A stretch of DNA of 64,000 nucleotides from Pseudomonas asuensis (GTDB taxonomy: Bacteria > Pseudomonadota > Gammaproteobacteria > Pseudomonadales > Pseudomonadaceae): the NCBI RefSeq assembly GCF_014646755.1, contig NZ_BMNW01000004.1, positions 434,001-498,000 of the forward strand, read 5' to 3'. Under the pieces are notes generated by a model. That model was not told the origin of the DNA. It saw nothing but the letters and a program-made list of their open reading frames with translations, and did not search any database. Below are positions 16,943-24,216 of the stretch, piece after piece. Position numbers and translations under genes: made by a program. The first letter of the stretch is position 1. Each line of letters opens with the position of its first letter.

Positions 16943-17611
16943 ATGCCCCTCGACCCGAAGATGCAGCAAGCCTTTCGTGAGATCGCTAGCACCATTGAAG
17001 GCATCGATACAGAGGTCTATGAGAAGTACCAAAAGGATCCGCTAGAACCCATTATTGGCTTGGGGCGTAAGGATGCACCTGTTGGTTTCTTTGGCCGAGA
17101 CCCCGGGCGGGACGAAGTTAAATACGGTGAGCCCTTTATCGGCGCAGGCGGGCAGATCGCTCGCAAGGTTATTTATGAGCATTTGCACGGTCAACCCATA
17201 CCGGACTTCGATGCAGGTCGCTCCTTGAGCCAGAGATTTTTCTGGGCCAACACCGTGCCGTATAAGCCCCTTGGCAATAAAGCCTGGTCCGAAAAGATCA
17301 AGAAGCGCTTTCACCCGCTTATGCGGCAGCTGCTCATTGAGCAATGGCATGGCCGCACTATCATCACTTTCGGCCGCGAGGCCTTTCTCTGGTTTGCGAT
17401 AGACCAACCCAAGGAAGAGAAACAACGGCTAGAGGCCTTCTGGAAAAGCGAAGATCGTTTTACAAACCATACCGAGGTCACGCTGACAGCGGAGGAGGGG
17501 AAAGGGCACGTGTTTACGCTATACCCACTCCCACATCCTTCGCCCTTGAATCAGGCATGGTTTGATAAGTTTCCGGTTTTGCTAAATGAAAGACTTAGGC
17601 TTTTGGTTTAA
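16943..17611 (+). CDS. Uracil-DNA-glycosylase superfamily protein
   Basis: 222 residues. Two superfamily landmarks are seen: GFFGRDPGRDE near residues 48-58 with GEPFIGAGG after it (motif A region of family 4/5-like UDGs, normally GxxPGxxE), and LPHPSPLN near 199 (motif B, HPSPxN). Motif A has Arg-Asp where Glu-Ala is common, so activity on uracil is not certain. GAAGGAAATCC upstream supports the start. It lies directly beside the AT-rich T6SS effector cassette and marks its left border, converging on the immunity-like gene with 20 bases between stops. Confidence 0.75.
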   Translation: MPLDPKMQQAFREIASTIEGIDTEVYEKYQKDPLEPIIGLGRKDAPVGFFGRDPGRDEVKYGEPFIGAGGQIARKVIYEHLHGQPIPDFDAGRSLSQRFFWANTVPYKPLGNKAWSEKIKKRFHPLMRQLLIEQWHGRTIITFGREAFLWFAIDQPKEEKQRLEAFWKSEDRFTNHTEVTLTAEEGKGHVFTLYPLPHPSPLNQAWFDKFPVLLNERLRLLV

Positions 17612-17631
17612 ATTAATAAGATTTCATTGGT

Positions 17632-18144
17632 TTAATTTTTAGCTTGCCTGTATTTCTTTTGTTCTTTGTCATACTCCCATATTTGAGGTTCAGTTTTAGG
17701 GGTTTTTCCATTATATATTATGCCTCCATCCCCGGTCCTCTTATAGGCTAAGAATACTATACGTTTGTATTCTCCTTTTGTGAGGGTTTTTTGATTTTCA
17801 TCTAGTTTGAATCCAGAGAAATAATCACCACCAGCGTTAGCCAGAAAACCGTGGCATTGTATCAGTATGTTATAAGTTCTATCGCGGCTTGAGCCCTCGC
17901 TAGAGTAAGACTCAAAAATATAATCTTTATTTCCATCGCCATTAAGATCGCCTACCTCATGAATCTTTCCATCCTCTTTCAAAAGATCGTTTGAATCTAT
18001 TGTTGTTAATGTATCAACGCTGGTGTCATCATTAACCCAATGAGATATAAAGCTTTTAGGTCCTGTATAAGCTTTGCAAATATTTTGATCGGCGGAATAA
18101 GCTGTAGACGCAAAAGCCAAAAGTATGAATGCAGTAAACTTCAT
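17632..18144 (-). CDS. Putative periplasmic immunity protein of the adjacent T6SS effector
   Basis: 170 residues. A clear Sec signal peptide (MKFTAFILLAFASTAYSA, cleavage expected near 18-19) precedes a small polar domain with two Cys (NICKAY, IQCHGF). A Ca-loop-like repeat GDLNGDGNKDYIF is at about residues 65-77. I do not recognise the family. Its ATG overlaps the stop of the upstream effector candidate (ATGA), it has the same AT-rich composition, and it is exported; these fit an immunity protein against a toxin acting in the periplasm. The function is inferred from context, not from homology. Confidence 0.6.
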   Translation of the reverse strand: MKFTAFILLAFASTAYSADQNICKAYTGPKSFISHWVNDDTSVDTLTTIDSNDLLKEDGKIHEVGDLNGDGNKDYIFESYSSEGSSRDRTYNILIQCHGFLANAGGDYFSGFKLDENQKTLTKGEYKRIVFLAYKRTGDGGIIYNGKTPKTEPQIWEYDKEQKKYRQAKN

Positions 18145-19898
18145 AAGTCCTCTAATATAAAAGAATTTCTTCCAGTTTTAACGGAGCCTTGGGGTTGATT
18201 AAGTCCAAAATTTATACTGGTCGAGATTGTATTGTTTATGCTTTGCAAGCTTAATAGTAAGCGTCTAGTAAGCTCATTTTCATGTGTGTCGCCCCATTCG
18301 TTAATAGGTAAGCTCCAGTTTATATTTCTAGCGTCTCTTATTGTCTCTTCTATTATAGAGATTAGCCTATTATTATTGCTGCTTACAATATGGGCTGGCC
18401 GATAAACGTGCCACCTTAAAAGAATCGCTATAGCTTTCTCTGACGTATATATTTGCCTAATGGTGTGGCGTAATACGTTGCTGTTTATATGAAAGCTGAC
18501 CTCTTTTTCTAAAATAGCTTTAAGCCTTATTTTGGCCATTTTCCACATGCAGTTTCTATAGTTTTCTATGGTTCGCCCAGCCATGCTTACTCTATAAAAC
18601 CAGTGCCAGCTCTTTAAGTAATGGGCTCCCGCTTTACTTCTAGGTAATACATCAAATTCATTTTCGTTATGTTCATTCTCCGAGGTGTTGTAGCTTTCAT
18701 TAGTCAACTTAATCCAGGAGGTATAAGTTAAAGTGTTGCTGGAATAAATCTCCTCATCTCCCCAGGAATTTGTTGCGCTCAATCCAAAATTTCCAAACGC
18801 TTTTTTATATGCTGTATATTCGGAGCTTTTTAGGAAGGCGATAAAGGCTGAGAATTCTCCATTCTTGTAGCTTTCACCACTATAAATGCCTAGTGTCCAA
18901 TGACATGGACCTGCTGACATTAGTGCATTGTCCCAAGCGTTTAAAACGTCGAATCTCCCGTAACATTCTGCCTCGGCTACTACTCTAATTACTCGATAGG
19001 TAGACAATGCAGGAGAGGTGATTTGGTTAACATCAAAGTTGTGCCCTAGGATATTTTCAATTGAGATGGATGCTTCTGGTGACCAGCTGTGGCCAGGAGA
19101 TGCGTTTGGTCCTCCAAATGCCTGTGTCGCATAATATCCTAATACATGATATTGATCAGTTAATCTTGTAGGTGGATATTCGTAATAGTTGGAAAAGTCT
19201 CTAAAAAATACTCGAGGAGAACTGTCTTTAATATCGTCGTGCCTCCAGAGATTATTATTTATTAAATTTGTTCTTTTATTTAGTCGCTTGTCCCAAGTCC
19301 ACGCTTCTATTATAACTGGGCATCTATAATTGTTTTCAAGCCAGAATTCCAAAGCATTTCTAGTTTCACTATTTAATACGCCGCTTATGGGTCCTTCATA
19401 TAAGTGGCCGTTTGTTACTGGCTCGAGTGAGTCAACATAATAACTTTTATTTTCACTATCGCTGTGAGCTTCAGGAGTTTGGCTAACTTTGTTTACGATA
19501 TTCGCTGCGCTGTCATAATAAACATTATTGTTTTCAATGGTTATGGGGAGTCCATTACTGTTTAATAGTAACTGGCCTGTTTTTTCTGGGCGAACTCGAG
19601 CGACTTGGCTCATAGACGCATAAATTTGAAATTCTCGAACTGCCCATTCGCAACTGGGACCAAATTTTCCATCTGGCTCGCCTACAATGGAAAATCCTAA
19701 AGTTTGCAAGTCATTTTGGAGTGACTTTATATGTTCCGGTATAGTAAATGTTGCGCTGCTCGAGTTGTTAGCTAGCTCGGTCTCGCCACTAATAATTTCG
19801 CTACCAGGGTTATCTATACTACCCCAGCGAGGGAATAGATCCTTTTGAGGATCGCCGTCATGATCGCCTTTACGAAGGCTGAAATTTCCATATTTCAT
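18141..19898 (-). CDS. Putative VgrG-linked peptidoglycan-targeting T6SS effector
   Basis: 585 residues, no signal peptide. Seen: a peptidoglycan-binding-1-like repeat at about 57-92 (LQNDLQTLGFSIVGEPDGKFGP), a weaker similar segment at about 168-195 (GPISGVLNSETRNALEFWL), and a stretch at 306-337 with E309 and E311, then GRFDVLNAWDNALMSAG and W334. That pattern recalls lysozyme-like phage or exported muralytic domains, so a Glu-dependent glycan hydrolase is a reasonable guess, though not proven. The C-terminal third is unassigned. It starts 7 bases after vgrG, whose tail also carries a peptidoglycan-binding domain, and is followed by an overlapping signal-peptide gene: the classical vgrG-effector-immunity order. 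AT-rich, likely acquired. Confidence 0.65.
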   Translation of the reverse strand: MKYGNFSLRKGDHDGDPQKDLFPRWGSIDNPGSEIISGETELANNSSSATFTIPEHIKSLQNDLQTLGFSIVGEPDGKFGPSCEWAVREFQIYASMSQVARVRPEKTGQLLLNSNGLPITIENNNVYYDSAANIVNKVSQTPEAHSDSENKSYYVDSLEPVTNGHLYEGPISGVLNSETRNALEFWLENNYRCPVIIEAWTWDKRLNKRTNLINNNLWRHDDIKDSSPRVFFRDFSNYYEYPPTRLTDQYHVLGYYATQAFGGPNASPGHSWSPEASISIENILGHNFDVNQITSPALSTYRVIRVVAEAECYGRFDVLNAWDNALMSAGPCHWTLGIYSGESYKNGEFSAFIAFLKSSEYTAYKKAFGNFGLSATNSWGDEEIYSSNTLTYTSWIKLTNESYNTSENEHNENEFDVLPRSKAGAHYLKSWHWFYRVSMAGRTIENYRNCMWKMAKIRLKAILEKEVSFHINSNVLRHTIRQIYTSEKAIAILLRWHVYRPAHIVSSNNNRLISIIEETIRDARNINWSLPINEWGDTHENELTRRLLLSLQSINNTISTSINFGLNQPQGSVKTGRNSFILEDL

Positions 19899-19905
19899 AT
19901 GTGCA

Positions 19906-22338
19906 CTAAACAGAGTGTTGAATTTTCAATCTTTCTATATCAGCAGCTGAAAAGCTTTCACTGTCTGATATATTGCATTTTTTTTGAAAATGCCGCATTG
20001 CTAATTTGGTTTTTCTGCCGCAATTTCCATCAATTTTTCCACTATAAAATCCAAGATTTTTTAAGCGTGATTGAATACCTTTTATTTTATTGGCTTCTTG
20101 TTGCTCGTTTATATTAATTTCCCATTTCCATGGTGAGGATTTTTTTCCAAAAGGAAAGAAAGTTAATGTCGCTTTGGTAGAGTTTTTAGGTATGTTTTGA
20201 TATATATATCCGTCACCTTTAGTTGTTCCTTCATATTTTATCCCACATACTTCTAAGGTGTATGGCTGTCCTGAAATTCCATGATCTTCATATGGCCTTT
20301 TTAATTGAATAATAAAGGGCATAGAGTTTAACTCAGGTGTTTTACGGTTTTGCCACGGTTTATCATTAGAAAACCTTCCTAATATATCTCCAGCCTTATC
20401 CACATCCGCCTCGCCTGGTAAGCGGGGAAGCTCAATCGCAATGCCTGAGCCGCTGCTGGCTGAGCCGCCTGCGTTGATTTTGGCCATGGGGCCAATGATC
20501 GTGACGCCGCTGGGGTCTAGCTTGATGAAGCTACCGCCTGCCTTTAGGGTGAGTTCGATCCCTGCTTCGATGACCATTTTTTGGCCAGCCTTTAGGTGAA
20601 TTTCCCGGCCGGCTTGGGTGAGTTGGGCTGTTCCCAACTGGACATGCTGGTTCTGCCCTACGGTGAGGTGATCGTTGGTCTTGACCTCAACCTTGCGGTC
20701 CGCATCGGTGGTGCGGTGTTCCTCGGCTTTGTATTCCGTGTAGCTGTTAGCCTCGACGATGTCGTGTCGCTCATGCCCCACGCGGATCTTCTGGTCGTGT
20801 TTGACGTTCTCGTCCCAGTCCCGTTGGGCATGAATGTAGATCTGCTCCTGACCTTTCTTGTCCTCAATACGCAGCTCGTTATAGCCACCGCCGCCCGGTG
20901 TGCTCAGGGTCTTGAAAACGCTACGGGTCTTGTTGGCCGGCAGGTCATAGGGCACCTGATGTTCCATGTGGAACAAGCAGCCTGTGACCAGGGGTTGGTC
21001 CGGGTCGCCTTCCAAGAACGTGACCAGTACTTCCATGCCGATGCGGGGGATGGCGATACCGCCATAACGATCACCCGCCCAGCTGGAGGAGACGCGTAGC
21101 CAGCAGCTGGTCTGCTCATTGGCCTGGCCTTCACGGTCCCAGTGAAACTGTACCTTGACCCGACCGTATTCATCGCAATGGATCTCTTCGCCCTTGGGGC
21201 CAGTGACCACAGCGGTCTGGCTGCCCAGGATCTTGGGCTTGGGATGTTCAAGCGCAGGACGGAAGGGTACGTCCCAGGGTGTTGCTGTGAAGCGGTTGCG
21301 GTAGCCCTGGGTAAAGCCGTCGTGCTTGTCCACATCACTGGTAACCGACTCCTCTAGGACCTGAGGTTGCTTGCCCTCATGCCAGAGGCCGGTGAGTAGC
21401 CACAGCTGGTTCCAGTCGCGGCGGGGATGCTCAGACAGTTCCAGGAAATGACCACTAACTAGCTGGGGCTGGTCGCTTTCGCCTTCGGCCAGCTGATAGT
21501 CGCTGCGGTGACGCTCAAGGGCGCGCTGGGCGAGATGCTTGCCGCGGGTGCGATCGGTGAAGCGGCCCGGGTAGTCGTAGTCTTCCAGATCGGGCTTGGC
21601 CTCGCTTTTGTAGGCCGCCTCCATGCGCAGGCGTGGCTGCTCGAAGTCATAGTCACGACGGGAGACGCGGGCGGTACGGGTTTCCAGGCGTACGCCAAAG
21701 CGCTTGACTACCGGCTCGTCTGCTACAAGCCCCGAGCCCTGTACATAGGCAGTCGGTGGTGTGAGCCTGGGAAAGCCGGTCTGATCATCGCCAAACACCA
21801 GGACGTGGTTATCCTGGGTATGCTCGAAGTGGTAGTGCAGGCCTTCCTCTTCGCAGAGCCGCTGAATGAAGTGCAGGTCGGTCTCATCATATTGGACGCA
21901 ATATTCACGAGGCGGATAGACCGTAGGCCCCAATTGGAAGCGGTAGGCGTCCGCCAGGATGCCGTGGTCTTTGAGCACCTGGGCGATGATCTGCGGGACG
22001 GTGAGCTTTTGAAAGATGCGCTGGTTGGTGCGGTGAGCAAGGTAGGCCAGACGCGGCACTAGCACAACGTGATAGCGGGTGAGGCGCTTGCCGGCGTCGC
22101 CCTGGCCGATCTGGTGGAGCTGACCGTGAACGCCGCTGCCGTTGGGCGAGAAGGCCAGAAAGGCGCGCTGATGCAGCAGGGCTTCAAGGTCCAGGTCGGG
22201 CCGTTCGCTGACCAGTTCGATGTCAAAGCGAAAGGGCTGGCTGATCGACTCCTGTCCTGTAAAGCTCAGGACCTGAAAGTCAGTCTCAACGCCGTCCAGA
22301 ACCAAAGAAAAATGTGTTTCGTTGGCTGCGAAAAACAC
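19906..22338 (-). CDS. vgrG: VgrG spike protein with C-terminal extension
   Basis: 810 residues. The T6SS membrane-puncturing spike. Gp27-like region about 1-370 (HFSLVLDGVETDFQVLSF at the start), gp5/OB region about 390-480 with GEEIHCDEYGRVKVQFHW, and the beta-helix to about 640. A tail of about 170 residues follows: a small beta-rich segment (about 665-735, possibly transthyretin-like, as in VgrGs that dock effectors) and a peptidoglycan-binding-1-like domain (about 752-800). The tail is AT-rich, unlike the core. GTG start with AAGGAGG 6 bases upstream. It lies 142 bases after ppkA, so it may have its own promoter. Confidence 0.93.
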   Translation of the reverse strand: MFFAANETHFSLVLDGVETDFQVLSFTGQESISQPFRFDIELVSERPDLDLEALLHQRAFLAFSPNGSGVHGQLHQIGQGDAGKRLTRYHVVLVPRLAYLAHRTNQRIFQKLTVPQIIAQVLKDHGILADAYRFQLGPTVYPPREYCVQYDETDLHFIQRLCEEEGLHYHFEHTQDNHVLVFGDDQTGFPRLTPPTAYVQGSGLVADEPVVKRFGVRLETRTARVSRRDYDFEQPRLRMEAAYKSEAKPDLEDYDYPGRFTDRTRGKHLAQRALERHRSDYQLAEGESDQPQLVSGHFLELSEHPRRDWNQLWLLTGLWHEGKQPQVLEESVTSDVDKHDGFTQGYRNRFTATPWDVPFRPALEHPKPKILGSQTAVVTGPKGEEIHCDEYGRVKVQFHWDREGQANEQTSCWLRVSSSWAGDRYGGIAIPRIGMEVLVTFLEGDPDQPLVTGCLFHMEHQVPYDLPANKTRSVFKTLSTPGGGGYNELRIEDKKGQEQIYIHAQRDWDENVKHDQKIRVGHERHDIVEANSYTEYKAEEHRTTDADRKVEVKTNDHLTVGQNQHVQLGTAQLTQAGREIHLKAGQKMVIEAGIELTLKAGGSFIKLDPSGVTIIGPMAKINAGGSASSGSGIAIELPRLPGEADVDKAGDILGRFSNDKPWQNRKTPELNSMPFIIQLKRPYEDHGISGQPYTLEVCGIKYEGTTKGDGYIYQNIPKNSTKATLTFFPFGKKSSPWKWEININEQQEANKIKGIQSRLKNLGFYSGKIDGNCGRKTKLAMRHFQKKCNISDSESFSAADIERLKIQHSV

Positions 22339-22480
22339 AGGCGCCTCCTTGCGTCTGATGGGGAGCGAATCATGTGATCTGGTAGGCTTTTACTCAAGCC
22401 TATTGCTCAATGAAACGGTAATTGCTTCACGTTTCTTAAGCGGCAGCCGACGTAAGCCCGCGCTGTGGTTACAAACGGTC

Positions 22481-23476
22481 TTAGGCCGACTGACGAAGAC
22501 CTAACCAACGGCCTAAAGTGGACGATTGTTTGACATGACGAAACCCATCCAGTAGGCCGCTAGCATCAATCTGGCGGTCAGGTTCAGCAAACTGCAGTCC
22601 GGTTCGTAGCACCTGCCAGCAAGGCTTTGATAGCTGAGCGGGAGGCGTAGGTTCTATTTGCATGGCACGTGCCTGTTTTGCACTTAACCGTCGGTAAGGA
22701 TGTTGGCCAGTGGCTAACTCGTACAGGACGCAAGAAACGGCATACACGTCAGCCGAGGATGTAAGCGGTGCTCCATCCAGCAGCTCAAGCGAGGCATAGC
22801 GCGGTGTCCAGGCGGTAAAACGGTTTCGCGAAAGGCGAGGCAGGCCAGGTAGTACGCCTTCTACCGGTTGGCCGAGGCCGAAATCGAATAGGCGCAGGCC
22901 GTCTTCGGCCAGGATGACATTGCTTGGCTTGATATCACCATGCAGAACTCCCTGACTATGAGCAAAGGCCAAGGCCTCCAATAGTGGAATGGCAATGTCT
23001 CGTAGCGCTTCCCAGCCCATGCCTTGTGGATGGTCACACAGCAATTTGTCCAGGGTCAGACCCCGGAGCATTTCCAGAGTTATGTAGGCACGCTCGCTTT
23101 CCCGATCGATATCAAAGCCATGCAGGCGAACAATGTGGGGGTGACGGAGGCGGGTTGTCAGGGCGAACTCGCTGTAGAGCAATGCACTGGCATCGGGATA
23201 TTCCGCAAAGTCTTCACTGAGCGTCTTGATGGCTACAAAGGGTTCTGGGTCGCCGTACTGTTCACGCATCAGGTCGCGTGCACGATAAACCGCGCCCATA
23301 CCGCCTACGCCCAATAGACGCTCCAGCTTGTAGCGTCCACTGAGCACATCGGGTAATGCCTTTACACCGTGAGTTCTGGGTAGAGTTTCCGTTGTGGAAG
23401 GGGCCTTGTTGGCAAAGGCGAAATAGGTCAGCTCGTCTTCGACAACTGCCGCGTTAGGTTCGTCCATGAGGTGCAT
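22481..23476 (-). CDS. ppkA: T6SS-associated Ser/Thr protein kinase
   Basis: 331 residues, Hanks-type kinase domain about 48-310. Seen: glycine loop GVGGMGAVY (56-64), catalytic Lys84 in VAIKT, HGDIKPSN at 179-186 (HRD variant with Gly) and DFG at 198-200. There is no transmembrane or periplasmic domain, so it is the short Stk1 type of H2 clusters rather than full PpkA. It is expected to phosphorylate the FHA protein encoded upstream and is opposed by the phosphatase two bases upstream. ATG at 23467 is an alternative start. Confidence 0.92.
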   Translation of the reverse strand: MHLMDEPNAAVVEDELTYFAFANKAPSTTETLPRTHGVKALPDVLSGRYKLERLLGVGGMGAVYRARDLMREQYGDPEPFVAIKTLSEDFAEYPDASALLYSEFALTTRLRHPHIVRLHGFDIDRESERAYITLEMLRGLTLDKLLCDHPQGMGWEALRDIAIPLLEALAFAHSQGVLHGDIKPSNVILAEDGLRLFDFGLGQPVEGVLPGLPRLSRNRFTAWTPRYASLELLDGAPLTSSADVYAVSCVLYELATGQHPYRRLSAKQARAMQIEPTPPAQLSKPCWQVLRTGLQFAEPDRQIDASGLLDGFRHVKQSSTLGRWLGLRQSA

Positions 23477-23478
23477 CC

Positions 23479-24216
23479 TTACTCCTGTCGACGGATGACG
23501 ATGGCGGTCAGGTTATCGCGTGCGGGGCCTAGTAGAGCCGTGTCGAAAAGCCGTTCCAAAGCAATCTGGGCAGACGGCAGAGACAGAGCAGCACCGATCG
23601 CGTTCTGACTGATTCCTTTGTACAGGCCATCACTGCAGAGAAGCATACTGTCACCCGGCATCAAGCTGAACTCAAGGATGTCGAGCGCCAGTTTTTCATT
23701 GGCACCAATCGCCTGGGTCAGCGCATGGGCTGCGGGATGGCGAGCTGCCTGCTCAGGCGTCAGTTTTTCTTCATCAATCATTCGTTGTTGTACCGAATGA
23801 TCCTTGGTGAGCTGATAGAGCCGACCGCTACGCCAAAGATAACACCGGCTATCACCCGCCCAGACACAAGCCGCCCGCTTGTCATCGCATAGTAGCGCTA
23901 CCACGGTACTGCCAATGATGGTGTCTGCCTGGTCGGCTATGACCGTGAGTTCCTGGTTTAGCCGTCGGTTGAGCCAGTGAAGGCATTGGCGGAGCTGCTG
24001 CAGGCGCTCATCAAAGCCTGCGCCTATGGGCAGCTCCGCCAGGCTTTCAATAATCAGGCGGCTGGCCAGGTCGCCCTGGCTATGGCCGCCCATGCCGTCT
24101 GCGACAGCCCAGAGACCTTGCTCGGGACTGTCGAGAAATGCATCTTCGTTACGAGCACGCACCTTGCCAGCATCGGTACGCGCTGCGCTGCGCCAAAGCA
24201 TGGCGACATCACTCAT
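23479..24216 (-). CDS. pppA: PP2C-type Ser/Thr phosphatase of the T6SS
   Basis: 245 residues, complete PPM/PP2C domain. Metal-binding motifs are seen: RARNEDAFL near 20, AVADGMGGHSQGD near 37-50, LLCSDGLYKG near 182 and a terminal ARDNLTAIVI. The Stp1/PppA role is to reverse phosphorylation by the linked kinase in the threonine phosphorylation pathway that tunes T6SS assembly. It starts directly after the tssM stop with no gap, and ppkA starts two bases after it. Confidence 0.93.
   Translation of the reverse strand: MSDVAMLWRSAARTDAGKVRARNEDAFLDSPEQGLWAVADGMGGHSQGDLASRLIIESLAELPIGAGFDERLQQLRQCLHWLNRRLNQELTVIADQADTIIGSTVVALLCDDKRAACVWAGDSRCYLWRSGRLYQLTKDHSVQQRMIDEEKLTPEQAARHPAAHALTQAIGANEKLALDILEFSLMPGDSMLLCSDGLYKGISQNAIGAALSLPSAQIALERLFDTALLGPARDNLTAIVIRRQE

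Larger units (their letters stand above)
17612..20415. other. AT-rich segment: putative horizontally acquired VgrG-tail/effector/immunity cassette
   Basis: Base use changes abruptly. From about 20415 down to the end of the UDG-like gene, codons end mostly in A or T and A/T runs are frequent, whereas the vgrG core and T6SS genes are GC-rich. The right boundary falls inside vgrG, near codon 641, and the left boundary at the UDG stop. No transposase, att repeat or flanking duplication was seen. This is the pattern expected when a VgrG C-terminal tail is exchanged together with its cognate effector and immunity genes; the exchange itself is inferred. Confidence 0.7.

Noticed and set aside
17612-20415. 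Prophage or integrated element
   Set aside because: Apart from the lysozyme-like resemblance, no integrase, capsid, tail or att repeats are present, and the gene order fits a T6SS vgrG cassette better.
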